Shown: one piece after another, positions 9,205 to 18,191 of the stretch
Layout of the letters: each line of letters begins with the position of its first letter
How positions within the stretch are numbered: position 1 is the first letter of the stretch
Assembly (NCBI GenBank): GCA_963662965.1
Contig: OY759970.1
Span: forward strand, 5,084,001-5,148,000
Source: DTWD01 sp963662965
GTDB taxonomy: Bacteria > Acidobacteriota > Vicinamibacteria > Vicinamibacterales > UBA8438
Length of the DNA: 64,000 nt
Reading direction: 5' to 3'
Translations under genes and position numbers: made by a program
Notes under the pieces: model-generated
Told to the model about the DNA's origin: nothing
Seen by the model: only the letters and a program-made list of their open reading frames with translations
Databases searched by the model: none

Positions 9205-10179
9205 TCACTCCGCGACCTGGTCGAGCCATTCGAGGATGCGCGGCGTGACGATCTCCGGCACCTGCGTGTGCGGGCCGTGGCCGACCCCCGGCAGCACCTC
9301 GAGCGTCAGCGACCCCTCGACCCACCGCCAGATGTCGTTGAGCGTCTCCGGCTTGAACGGGCCACTCTCCTCGCCGTAGATGAGCAGGGTCGGCGCCTCG
9401 ACCGGCGGAAACTCGCCGATCCGGAATCCGAATCCTTCGGTCTCCATCGAGAACGGCGGACGGGGCCAATTGGCCTTGTAGAAGTTGACGATCGACTCGG
9501 CATAGAGGCGTCCATAGGCCTCCTTCCGCAGGGCGGCCAGCTCCGGCGAATCACCGGGACGCGCCGGCGCATTGCGCATGCGCGCGCCGAACTCGGTGCC
9601 GGCGTTCGGATTCTCCTGCATGCCGCGCTGGAACGTGCTCGCCTTCTGCTGGTCCGGATTGTCGACCAGCTCCCTGAGCAGACCGGCTGGATGGATCGTG
9701 CCGAGCGAAATCAGGCGCGAGGTCCGCTCCGGGTGCGTCATCGCGAAATGCCACGCGTAAAACCCGCCGCTGTCCTGCCCAACGAGGATCGCTTTCTCCT
9801 CGCCGAAGTGCTCGACGATGGCGTTGATGTCGCTCGAGATCTTCGCCATCGCATACTGCTCGACGCCCTCGGGCTTGTCACTCTTGTCGGTGCCCCGCGT
9901 CGACATCGCGACCACGCGATAGTGCTCGGACAGCGCCACCATCTGGTGCCGGAAGTCGAACCATGGCCCGGTGATGCTGTGCACGAAAATGACGAGGGGT
10001 CCTTCACCGGCGGTGTGGTAGACGACGCGAACGCCGTCGTTGTCGACGGCGCCCTCCTCGACCGCGACCGACGCGCCGCGCCAGTCGCGAATCGTGACCG
10101 CAGCGTCGACAGCGGCAGACGCGAGTGCCGCCAGCGCCGTCAGTGCAACGACGAGGCCTAGCCGATACGACTGTCTCAC
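9205..10179 (-). CDS. Exported alpha/beta hydrolase with Asp nucleophile (epoxide hydrolase/dehalogenase-like)
   Basis: The GTG start at 10179 is chosen because GGAGGAG lies just before it and a signal peptide follows (VRQSYRLGLVVALTAL, cleavage after VDAA). The product is 324 residues. It has an alpha/beta hydrolase core: the nucleophile elbow is VGQDSGG, with aspartate where lipases have serine. The STRGTDKSDKPEG loop and the C-terminal GVGHGPH carrying the catalytic histidine are also visible. An Asp nucleophile is characteristic of epoxide hydrolases and haloalkane dehalogenases, which form an ester intermediate. It lies between the DUF1501 gene and the PQQ dehydrogenase, probably in one operon. 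Substrate is unknown. Confidence 0.85.
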   Translation of the reverse strand: MRQSYRLGLVVALTALAALASAAVDAAVTIRDWRGASVAVEEGAVDNDGVRVVYHTAGEGPLVIFVHSITGPWFDFRHQMVALSEHYRVVAMSTRGTDKSDKPEGVEQYAMAKISSDINAIVEHFGEEKAILVGQDSGGFYAWHFAMTHPERTSRLISLGTIHPAGLLRELVDNPDQQKASTFQRGMQENPNAGTEFGARMRNAPARPGDSPELAALRKEAYGRLYAESIVNFYKANWPRPPFSMETEGFGFRIGEFPPVEAPTLLIYGEESGPFKPETLNDIWRWVEGSLTLEVLPGVGHGPHTQVPEIVTPRILEWLDQVAE

Positions 10180-10272
10180 AGGACTCCTCCACACGGCGCC
10201 GGACCCTGGACACCGGACATCGGACATCGCTCAGAGGGGCGGTCGCGGCCCGGCGAATCGGCGCGCGGGGCG

Positions 10273-11745
10273 TTACGCCACCAATTCCGTAATCACGCGC
10301 GCCGGCAAGACGCCGGTCAAGCGCGCGTTCAAACCTCGATGCTTATGCGTGAAGCGCTCGTGGTCGATCCCAAACAGGTGCAGGATCGTCGCCTGGAAGT
10401 CCCGGATGTGCACCGGGTCTTTGACGATGTTGTACGAGAACTCGTCGGTCTCACCGTAGACCACGCCGCCCTTGACGCCGCCCCCGGCCATCCAGAGGCT
10501 GAAGCAGCGCGGGTGGTGGTCGCGTCCGTAGTCGGTCGGCGTGAGCCGCCCCTGCGAGTAGATCGTCCGTCCAAACTCCCCGCCCCAAATGACGAGCGTC
10601 TCGTCGAAGAGACCGCGCTCCTTGAGGTCTTGAATGAGCGACCAGGCCGCGCGGTCGACATCGCGTGCCTGGGCCGGGAGCACCTCGGGGGCAAACGAAT
10701 GCACGTCCCACCCGCGATGGTAGATCTGCACGAAGCGGACGCCGCGCTCGACCAGGCGCCGCGCCATCAGCGCCGCATTCTGGAACTTGCCGGGCTGCTT
10801 CGCCTCCTCGCCCCAGCGCTCGAACGTGCTGTCGGGCTCGCTCGACAGATCGGCCATCTCGGGCACCGACATCTGCATCCGATACGCCATCTCGTACTGC
10901 TGGATGCGCGCGAGCGTCTCCGGGCTCCCAAGCTCGTCGTGGTGGAGCCGGTTCAGATCGCCGAGACCGTCGAGCATCTCGCGCCGCACCTCCCGCGACA
11001 CGCCGGCGGGGTCGCGCAGGTAGAGCACAGGGTCGGCGCCGCCGCGCAATCCGACACCTGCGTACTCGGGCGACAGGAATCCGGCACTCCACAACTTCGC
11101 CGAAATCGCCTGCACCCCCGACTTCGGATGGCTCTTCTCGGCGTTCATGACGACGAAGGTCGGCAGATCCTCGTTCATGCTGCCAAGCCCGTAGGCGAAC
11201 CACGATCCAATGCAGGGGCGTCCTGGAATTTGCTGGCCGGTCTGGATGAACGTGATGCCCGGCTCGTGGTTGATGGCGTCGGTATGCATCGAGCGGACGA
11301 TGGCGAGGTCGTCGACCATCCGCGCGGTGTAGGGCAGGAGCTCGGAGATCCACGCCCCGCTCTGCCCGTGCTGCTGAAACTCGAAGACCGACGGCGCGAT
11401 CGGGAATCGCGCCTGCCCCGACGTCATCGTCGTCAACCGCTGCCCCTGGCGGATCGACTCGGGGAGATCCCTATCGTACCAGTCCTTCATGCCCGGCTTG
11501 TAATCAAGCAAATCCATCTGCGGTGGCGCCCCCATCATGTGGAGGTAGATGCACCGCTTCGCCTTCGGCGCGAAGTGTGGTAGCGACGACAGCCCGCCGA
11601 CCACCTCGTCCTGCCCGACCCCAGGAAGGGCGAGGGCGTCCTCCGCGATCAAACTCGAGAGCGCCAGCCCCCCGATCCCCTTGGCCACCTTTCCAAAGAA
11701 CTGGCGTCTGGTCTCGGCGAGGATGGCTTCGCGAACTGGATCCAT
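10273..11745 (-). CDS. DUF1501 family secreted sulfatase-like protein
   Basis: The 490-residue protein begins with a Tat-like leader (ETRRQFFGKVAKGIGG) and a GAGGA ribosome site. It follows the DUF1501 family throughout: CIYLHMMGAPPQMDLLDYKP, the RSMHTDAINHEPG block, GRPCIGSWFAYGLGS, the WDVHSF motif and WGGEFGRTIYSQG near the end. DUF1501 proteins belong to the alkaline phosphatase/sulfatase fold but their activity is not established. They almost always pair with a DUF1549/DUF1553 protein, and here that gene is 30 bases upstream on the same strand. Export and joint action with that protein at the cell surface are inferred. Confidence 0.93.
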   Translation of the reverse strand: MDPVREAILAETRRQFFGKVAKGIGGLALSSLIAEDALALPGVGQDEVVGGLSSLPHFAPKAKRCIYLHMMGAPPQMDLLDYKPGMKDWYDRDLPESIRQGQRLTTMTSGQARFPIAPSVFEFQQHGQSGAWISELLPYTARMVDDLAIVRSMHTDAINHEPGITFIQTGQQIPGRPCIGSWFAYGLGSMNEDLPTFVVMNAEKSHPKSGVQAISAKLWSAGFLSPEYAGVGLRGGADPVLYLRDPAGVSREVRREMLDGLGDLNRLHHDELGSPETLARIQQYEMAYRMQMSVPEMADLSSEPDSTFERWGEEAKQPGKFQNAALMARRLVERGVRFVQIYHRGWDVHSFAPEVLPAQARDVDRAAWSLIQDLKERGLFDETLVIWGGEFGRTIYSQGRLTPTDYGRDHHPRCFSLWMAGGGVKGGVVYGETDEFSYNIVKDPVHIRDFQATILHLFGIDHERFTHKHRGLNARLTGVLPARVITELVA

Positions 11746-11775
11746 CGTTGGTCCTCTTTCTTCGGGCGCCGCACG

Positions 11776-14700
11776 CTACTTGTTCAACACCTCGTCCAGG
11801 TTCATTAACTGGTTGACCAGCATCGTCCAGGCGGCCGACTCGGCGATCGGAAGCGCTGGGTCTGGCGTCGACCCGCCGGTATTCACCAGGCTCCTGGCCC
11901 CATCGGGATCCGCCTGATACGTCGTCAGCAGCCAGTCGTGCGTCCGCTTGGCAACCGCACGTTCGTCGGAGCTGAACGGGCGTGCCACCAGCCGGGTGGT
12001 GACGAAGTCGAGCCGCGCGTCGAAATCGTCACCGCCCTCGCGCATCGCCCGCTGGGCGAGATACCGCGATGCCTCGACCAACTGCGGATCGTTCATCGTC
12101 ACCAGCGCCTGGAGCGGCGTATTGGTCCGCTCACGCCGCACGACCGAATGCTCGCGGGTCGGGGCGTTGAAGATTTCCATCGCGGGCGGCGGGGCGGAGC
12201 GCTTCCAGAAGGTGTACAGGCTCCGGCGGTACAGCTTGTCGCCCTCGTCCCGCCGGTAGGTGTTGGTGTTGCTCTGCGGCATCGCGACCGTCGACCAGAC
12301 CCCTTCCGGCTGATACGGTCGGACGCTCGGGCCGCCGATCGTCCGGACGAGCAGGCCACTCGCGGCAAGCGCGGTGTCGCGGACCATTTCGGCGTCCATC
12401 CGGAACCGCGGGCCGCGGGAGAGCAGGCGGTTCTGCGGATCCCGTTCGAGCTTTTCCGCGGTAACCTGCGCTGATTGCCGATACGTCGCCGACGTGACCA
12501 GCATCCGGAAGAACCGTTTGATGTCCCACCCAGAGTCGCGGAACTCGACCGCCAGCCAATCGAGCAGCTCCGGGTGTGTCGGCGTGTCGCCCTGCGCCCC
12601 GAAATCCTCGCTCGTCGAGACGAGCCCGGTGCCGAACAGCTGCTGCCAATATCGATTGACCGTCACGCGACTCGTCAGCGGATTGCCGTCGTCGACCAGC
12701 CAGTTCGCCAGCCCCAGACGGTTCCGAGGCAGCGACTCCGCCATCGGCGGGAGCGCGCTCGGCACCCCGGCGACGACCCGATCGCGCGGCTGGTCGTACA
12801 TGCCGCGGTAGAGCACGTGCGCCTCGGCCTCCGAGTCCATTTTCTCGTTCATCACGTGCGTCACGCCGCCGCGCCGCCGCAGCTCGCGCCACTCGTCGTC
12901 GATCTCCTGGCTCCGCACGACGAGACGCTTGTACTGATCGTCCTTGACGCTCAGGTAATAGAGCTGGAGGGCGTCGCGCTCATCGGAGCTCAGCGCATCG
13001 GGGGCCTTGTCGCGCGCACGCTCGAGCGTCGGCCAACGTGAGACGATCTTGGCCTCCTGCACCGTGAGCGGGCGGTCGAATACCCGGAAGTCGGCGATGC
13101 CGCCACCGGCGAAGTAGCGCATTTCCATCTCATCGCGGCCGCCGCGCCCCCGAGTCATCCCCCGACCCAGCTCGAGCGGCCGGTCGGAACGAATGCTGCC
13201 GATCGCCTTCGTGAAGTACTCGCTGCCAGACGCCTCGACGACGTCACCGTTGCGATAGACGTTCATGCCGGCCCGTTCGCCGGTGCCGTCGTGCGTGACC
13301 ACGATGTGGGTCCATTCGCCAGGCGGCATGCGCCGGAGGTTGGACGGCGCGACACGCGGCGCTGGCCGTCGGCCGGTCTCGGGGTCCTCGTCCCCGGTGA
13401 GCCGGAACGAGAGCTGACGTGATCCGATGTCCATCGACCATCCGCGCGAGCCGTTCTCGACATCGTACTGACCGGCCACGACGTAGTTCCCCTCTTCCTC
13501 CGGCTGATAGATCCAGAGCGCCATCGAGAAGGGGGTGTTGCGGTCGAGCGACACCGACGGCAGCTGCGCCCACGACTCGTCGCCGAACATCAAGGCGGGC
13601 TGGCGGTGAGGACCCTCTTCAATCGTGGCGCCGGCGCGGAGCTCGACCGGATGGGTCGCGCCGTCGAGCTCGAAGACCGGCCGCGCGGCGTCATCGAGAT
13701 CGAGACGCATCCGCTGGGCGGCCTCCTCGAGGGGAGCCTTCAGCGTGCGGTACTCGCCCGTCGCGAGCCACTCGCCAAACGTCTCGCCGACCGCGGCCGC
13801 GCGGCGCGCGACCTGCGCGTCGGTCGTAGCTGCCTCCGCGCGGAGGTCGTTCCACAGCTGGCGATCGGCCTCTGCGGGCACCACCAGGATCGGCGGCGGG
13901 TCGGAGACATTGCCGTCCATGACGTACTGCGTGGTGTTCCGGAAAAACGCCGTCATCGCGTAAAACTCGCGTTGCTGAATCGGATCGAACTTGTGGTCGT
14001 GGCAGGTGGCGCAACCGACCGTGAGACCGAGAAAGACGCCGCCGATGGTCTCCGCCCGGTCCTTCGCGTAGATCGCCTCGTATTCCTCCGGAACGACACC
14101 ACCCTCATTCGTAGTGATGTTGTTGCGCTGAAATCCAGTCGCCACGAGCTGGTCAAGCGATGGATTCGGCAACAGGTCGCCGGCAATCTGCTCCATCGTG
14201 AACTCGTCGAACGGCTTGTTCTCGTTCAACGCCTGGATGACCCAGTCACGATAGGGGTACATCTCGCGGTAGTTGTCGATGTGGATCCCATGGGTATCAC
14301 CGTAGCGCGCCGCATCAAGCCAGTAGCGCGCCCGATGCTCGCCCCAGTGCACGGAGGCGAGCAACGCGTCGACCAGCTGCTCGTAGGCCTGGTCTGAGTC
14401 GTCGGTGACGAAGCGCTCGAGCAGCTCAAGGTCGGGCGGGAGCCCGGTCACGTCGAGTGCCACCCGCCGCGCCAGCGTCCGCTTGTCGGCTTCCGGCGCC
14501 GGGGTCAGCCCCGCGGCGTCGAGCCGCGCGAGGATGAAGCGGTCGAGCGGGCTCCGTGCCCACATCTCGTCGGACACGGCGGGAGCCTCCGTGCGCGCGA
14601 CCGCCTTGAACGACCAATGCTGGTCCCACGACGCGCCTTCGTCGATCCAGCGTCGAAGGAGGTCGATTTGCTCGTCGCTCAAGGTCTTGTTGGACGACGG

Positions 14701-14997
14701 CGGCGGCATCCGGAGCCGTTGGCTCTCGTGGGTGATGCGCTGATACACCAGGCTGTCCGACGCATTGCCCGCCACCACCGGGTGCCCGTTCGGGCGCTCG
14801 GCAAACGCGCCTTCCTCGGTGTCGAGCCTGAGGCGAACCTGTCGCGTGCTCGCGTCTGGACCGTGGCAGCGAAAGCAATTATCAGCCAGGATCGGCCGAA
14901 CATCTCGCTGGAAGTCGACGGTTTGCGCGGCGGCTCCCAAGGGTGCCCCCAGCGCAAACGCGGTCACGGCACAAAGAAAGGTTGAGCGGCTGGACAT
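11776..14997 (-). CDS. PSCyt1/DUF1549/LamG/DUF1553 secreted cytochrome-type protein
   Basis: The 1073-residue protein has a signal peptide (cleavage near GAAAQ), then a Planctomycete-type cytochrome domain with heme motif CFRCH (residues 41-45). A DUF1549 domain contains a second CxxCH (CATCH in VGCATCHDHKFDP). A concanavalin/LamG-like insert follows (about 430-600, with WTHIVVTHDGTG), and a DUF1553 domain occupies the last third (GNPLTSRVTVNRYWQQLFG). This is the common architecture in Planctomycetes, Verrucomicrobia and Acidobacteriota. It is the first gene of the run leading to DUF1501, the hydrolase and the PQQ dehydrogenase. The hemes suggest electron transfer at the cell surface, possibly receiving electrons from the quinoprotein; that link is inference. 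Confidence 0.93.
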   Translation of the reverse strand: MSSRSTFLCAVTAFALGAPLGAAAQTVDFQRDVRPILADNCFRCHGPDASTRQVRLRLDTEEGAFAERPNGHPVVAGNASDSLVYQRITHESQRLRMPPPSSNKTLSDEQIDLLRRWIDEGASWDQHWSFKAVARTEAPAVSDEMWARSPLDRFILARLDAAGLTPAPEADKRTLARRVALDVTGLPPDLELLERFVTDDSDQAYEQLVDALLASVHWGEHRARYWLDAARYGDTHGIHIDNYREMYPYRDWVIQALNENKPFDEFTMEQIAGDLLPNPSLDQLVATGFQRNNITTNEGGVVPEEYEAIYAKDRAETIGGVFLGLTVGCATCHDHKFDPIQQREFYAMTAFFRNTTQYVMDGNVSDPPPILVVPAEADRQLWNDLRAEAATTDAQVARRAAAVGETFGEWLATGEYRTLKAPLEEAAQRMRLDLDDAARPVFELDGATHPVELRAGATIEEGPHRQPALMFGDESWAQLPSVSLDRNTPFSMALWIYQPEEEGNYVVAGQYDVENGSRGWSMDIGSRQLSFRLTGDEDPETGRRPAPRVAPSNLRRMPPGEWTHIVVTHDGTGERAGMNVYRNGDVVEASGSEYFTKAIGSIRSDRPLELGRGMTRGRGGRDEMEMRYFAGGGIADFRVFDRPLTVQEAKIVSRWPTLERARDKAPDALSSDERDALQLYYLSVKDDQYKRLVVRSQEIDDEWRELRRRGGVTHVMNEKMDSEAEAHVLYRGMYDQPRDRVVAGVPSALPPMAESLPRNRLGLANWLVDDGNPLTSRVTVNRYWQQLFGTGLVSTSEDFGAQGDTPTHPELLDWLAVEFRDSGWDIKRFFRMLVTSATYRQSAQVTAEKLERDPQNRLLSRGPRFRMDAEMVRDTALAASGLLVRTIGGPSVRPYQPEGVWSTVAMPQSNTNTYRRDEGDKLYRRSLYTFWKRSAPPPAMEIFNAPTREHSVVRRERTNTPLQALVTMNDPQLVEASRYLAQRAMREGGDDFDARLDFVTTRLVARPFSSDERAVAKRTHDWLLTTYQADPDGARSLVNTGGSTPDPALPIAESAAWTMLVNQLMNLDEVLNK

Positions 14998-15267
14998 TGG
15001 CGGCGCCTAGAAGGCGAGTCTACAGCCCAAGTGTCTCATTCGACAGAACAAAGTAGCACGGTTATGCGGTCGCACGGGGCTGACTGCTGAAATGTAGGAC
15101 CGCCCCGACGACGTGGGCGCGGGTCTCGCTTCGAAGGGTATGAACCGCGCTCGAATCGTGCACCAGCCCGTCGTCTCAGTGCCGAACTCGAGTCTATCAA
15201 CTCGGAATACGGTACGATAGCGGGCTGAATCACTGCCGAAACATCCCGACCCTTGACAAGGACGGTC

Positions 15268-17496
15268 ATGTCATCCGCCACGATCATCTGGACCAAAATC
15301 GACGAAGCGCCGGCACTCGCCACCCATTCCCTCTTGCCGATTGTGCGGGCCTACGCCGTGGGGACGGGCGTCGAGTTCGAAGACCGCGATATCTCGCTGG
15401 CCGGCCGGATCATCGCGGCGTTCCCGGATCGCCTTCGACCGGACCAACGGATCCCCGACGAGCTGACCAGCCTTGGCGAACTGGCGAGGACACCGGCGGC
15501 CAATATCGTCAAGTTGCCGAACATCAGCGCGTCGATTCCGCAGCTTCAGGCCGCCATCACCGAGTTACAGGCCAAGGGCTACGACGTCCCCGACTACCCC
15601 GAGGAACCGGAGGACGATGCCGGTCGGACGCTCCAGGTCCGCTTCGCCCGGGTGCTCGGGTCTGCCGTCAATCCGATCCTCCGGGAGGGGAATTCCGACC
15701 GTCGCGCCGCCACGTCGGTGAAAACGTTTGCCCAGAAGCATCCGCATCGGATGATGAAGGATTGGCCTCCGTCAGGGTCACGCGCCCGCGTCGCCCACAT
15801 GTCGGCAGACGATTTCTACGGGAGCGAGCGCTCGGCCACGATGGACGGCGCCACCGACGTACGGATCGAGTTCCTCGCCGACGACGGGGCCGTCACCCTC
15901 CTGAAGGAGCAGGTATCGCTGCTCGCCGGCGAGGTGATCGACACGGCGGTCATGAACGTACGGGCGCTGCGTCGATTCTTCGCCGACACCATGGACGAGG
16001 CGCAACGCGACGGCACGCTCCTCTCGCTCCATCTCAAGGCCACCATGATGAAGGTCTCAGACCCGGTCATGTTCGGTCATTGTGTCGCAGTCTACTACCG
16101 GGAGGCCTTGGACAAGCACGCCGATGTGCTCGCGGCGGCCGGGGCCAACGTCAACAACGGTCTCGCTGGCGTGTTGGGCAAGCTCACCACGCTGCCAGAG
16201 GCGACAAAGGCCGAGGTCGAGGCCGACATCGCCGCGGTCTACGCCACTCGGCCCGCCCTGGCCATGGTCGATTCGCGCAAGGGCATCACCAACCTGCATG
16301 TCCCGAACAACGTCATCGTCGACGCCTCGATGCCGAACGTGGTGCGCGACGGCGGCAAGATGTGGAATGACGACAACGAGCTCCAAGACACGGTCGCCAT
16401 GGTGCCCGACCGGAGCTACGCGACGATGTACCAGACCATTCTCGAGGACTGCCAGGCGCACGGGCAGTTCGACCCGGCAACGATGGGCAGCGTGTCAAAC
16501 GTCGGGTTGATGGCGCAGAAGGCGGAGGAATACGGCTCCCACGACAAGACGTTCATGGCGCCCGCCGCCGGCACGATACGCGTCGTCGCGACAGACGGTC
16601 GCCCGCTCCTCGAACAACCGGTCGAGACCGGCGACATCTTCCGCATGTGCCAGACCAAGGACGCCCCGATCCGAGACTGGGTCAAGCTAGCCGTCACTCG
16701 TGCGGCAGCGTCAGGCGCTCCCGCCGTGTTCTGGCTCGACGAGAACCGAGCCCACGACGCCTCGATCATCGCCAAGGTCAGCGCGTATCTGAAGGAGCAC
16801 GACACCGCGGGCCTCGATATTCGCATTCTGAAGCCGGTGGACGCGATGCGCTTCGCGCTCGACCGGATCCGCCGCGGCGAGGACACGATCTCGGTCACCG
16901 GCAACGTGCTCCGCGACTATCTCACCGACTTGTTTCCCATCCTCGAGCTCGGCACGAGCGCGAGGATGTTGTCGATCGTCCCCCTCCTGAACGGCGGCGG
17001 CCTTTTCGAGACCGGTGCCGGCGGATCGGCGCCCAAACATGTAGAGCAGATGCTCAAGGAGGGGCACCTGCGGTGGGATTCGCTGGGCGAGTACTGCGCG
17101 CTCGTGCCGTCGCTCGAGCTCATCGCCGAGCAAAACGGCAACGCGAAAGCGGCGCTCCTCGCCAAGACGCTCGACCAAGCGATCGGTGCATATCTGGAGA
17201 ACGCCCGCTCTCCGTCGCGCAAGGTGCAGGAGATCGACAACCGGGGCAGCACCTTCTACCTGGCGCTCCACTGGGCGCAGGCGCTGGCGGCGCAGGACGA
17301 CGACGAGGAGCTACAAGCCCGCTTTGCCGACGTCGCGCGGCGGCTCGGCGAGAACGAAGAGACGATCACCACGGAGCTGCTCGAGGCCCAGGGCGCGCCG
17401 GTCGACATCGGCGGCTACTTTCGGCCCGATGACGCCGCGGTGACGAGGGTCATGCGCCCGAGCCCCACCTTCAACGCCATCATCGACAGCATGTGA
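15268..17496 (+). CDS. icd: Isocitrate dehydrogenase (NADP+), monomeric type
   Basis: The ATG at 15268 gives 742 residues, the usual size of monomeric NADP-isocitrate dehydrogenase. The TTG 15 bases upstream adds only five residues and is less likely. Diagnostic stretches include the N-terminal KIDEAPALATHSLLPIV, the substrate-binding region VKTFAQKHPHRMMKDWPPSG, DGATDVRIEFLADDG, DSRKGITNLHVPNNVIVDAS and the C-terminal NRGSTFYLALHWAQALA. The enzyme decarboxylates isocitrate to 2-oxoglutarate and makes NADPH in the TCA cycle. It stands alone on the plus strand and faces the PQQ dehydrogenase cluster. No close regulator is seen. Confidence 0.97.
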   Translation: MSSATIIWTKIDEAPALATHSLLPIVRAYAVGTGVEFEDRDISLAGRIIAAFPDRLRPDQRIPDELTSLGELARTPAANIVKLPNISASIPQLQAAITELQAKGYDVPDYPEEPEDDAGRTLQVRFARVLGSAVNPILREGNSDRRAATSVKTFAQKHPHRMMKDWPPSGSRARVAHMSADDFYGSERSATMDGATDVRIEFLADDGAVTLLKEQVSLLAGEVIDTAVMNVRALRRFFADTMDEAQRDGTLLSLHLKATMMKVSDPVMFGHCVAVYYREALDKHADVLAAAGANVNNGLAGVLGKLTTLPEATKAEVEADIAAVYATRPALAMVDSRKGITNLHVPNNVIVDASMPNVVRDGGKMWNDDNELQDTVAMVPDRSYATMYQTILEDCQAHGQFDPATMGSVSNVGLMAQKAEEYGSHDKTFMAPAAGTIRVVATDGRPLLEQPVETGDIFRMCQTKDAPIRDWVKLAVTRAAASGAPAVFWLDENRAHDASIIAKVSAYLKEHDTAGLDIRILKPVDAMRFALDRIRRGEDTISVTGNVLRDYLTDLFPILELGTSARMLSIVPLLNGGGLFETGAGGSAPKHVEQMLKEGHLRWDSLGEYCALVPSLELIAEQNGNAKAALLAKTLDQAIGAYLENARSPSRKVQEIDNRGSTFYLALHWAQALAAQDDDEELQARFADVARRLGENEETITTELLEAQGAPVDIGGYFRPDDAAVTRVMRPSPTFNAIIDSM

Positions 17497-17512
17497 GTGT
17501 CCCCTGTTCAGA

Positions 17513-17566
17513 CTGGGGGAATCTCGCTCCTCGATCACGTCCGGACTCTCGGAGCGCTTCCCCCAG
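17513..17566 (+). terminator. Possible stem-loop after icd
   Basis: A 9-base inverted repeat CTGGGGGAA ... TTCCCCCAG with a 36-base loop begins 17 bases after the icd stop. It lacks a T-tract, so it is only a weak candidate terminator. It could instead be part of the repeat-rich region that follows. Confidence 0.3.
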
Positions 17567-17622
17567 ATTCCCTCGCTCGCTCACTCGCGGGGCCCCGACG
17601 CCCCACTCCGTTCGCTCGCGTG

Positions 17623-18191
17623 CTAGCGCAAGTTGCACGTGTGTGTAGCGGGCGGGTGGTGCACGGGTGCGGCAGCCACGGCCGGGGCGTCACTCCGGAC
17701 CCCAGATCGGCCCGCCGGAAAACTTCGCCTCCGACCGCAGGCGGAACTCCTCACGCGGCGAGCAACAGCTGGTTAGAAGCGGCGCGTGCCACTGCAACCC
17801 GTAGCATGGGTTACTCGACCGGCATGGATCACAGGGCGCAAGCTCGTCCGCTGGCGGCTTCGGCGAAGTTTTCGGCCCCGCGGACGGCGACGGGCCTCAT
17901 GGCGTCCTCCGCAACACCCCGACCGTGCCGGTTCGGCACATCCTGATTCGTTTCTCGCGATTCTGTGATGGCCGCGTACCGGCAGTGCCCGCAGGTTCGG
18001 GCGGCTCAGCAGTTGGTCTCTCGGAGGAATCCGTCGGAGGAACCGCCACTCGGATCCTGAAAGTGGCCCCTCTGCCGCCGTGACGACGCGGATTCCGAGA
18101 GAGACCAGTGCTGGGCCGCTCGCTCGGCGATGCCGTTCGAACCGGCTCATCTGCCGACCGAGCGGCGGCACGAACGTGCAAAACGCTCTAG
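17623..18191. repeat. Non-autonomous element R, copy 1 (CTAG-bounded, nested inverted repeats)
   Basis: This 569-base block is bounded by CTAG on both sides. Its ends are imperfect terminal inverted repeats: left CTAGCGCAAGTTGCACG and, reverse-complemented, right CTAGAGCGTTTTGCACG. Inside are two further inverted pairs: CCGGAAAACTTCGCC with GGCGAAGTTTTCGG about 150 bases apart, and TGGTCTCTCGGAGGAATCCG with CGGATTCCGAGAGAGACCA. The whole block recurs at 52829-53351 and its right end recurs at 22214-22323. No transposase is present. The right CTAG contains the TAG stop of the neighbouring PQQ gene. It fills the icd/PQQ convergent gap, in which I see no gene. Confidence 0.75.

Noticed and set aside
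9205..10227. Longer start (MSDVRCPGSG) for the alpha/beta hydrolase.
   Set aside because: It would place 16 polar residues before the signal peptide and ignore the GGAGGAG directly before the GTG at 10179.
17623..18191. Protein-coding gene in repeat R, since both copies keep open stretches on both strands (for example a minus-strand frame with SCCSPREEFRLRSEAKFSG).
   Set aside because: No shared start or ribosome site, stops differ between copies, and substitutions between copies do not favour third codon positions. The open stretches are expected at this GC content.
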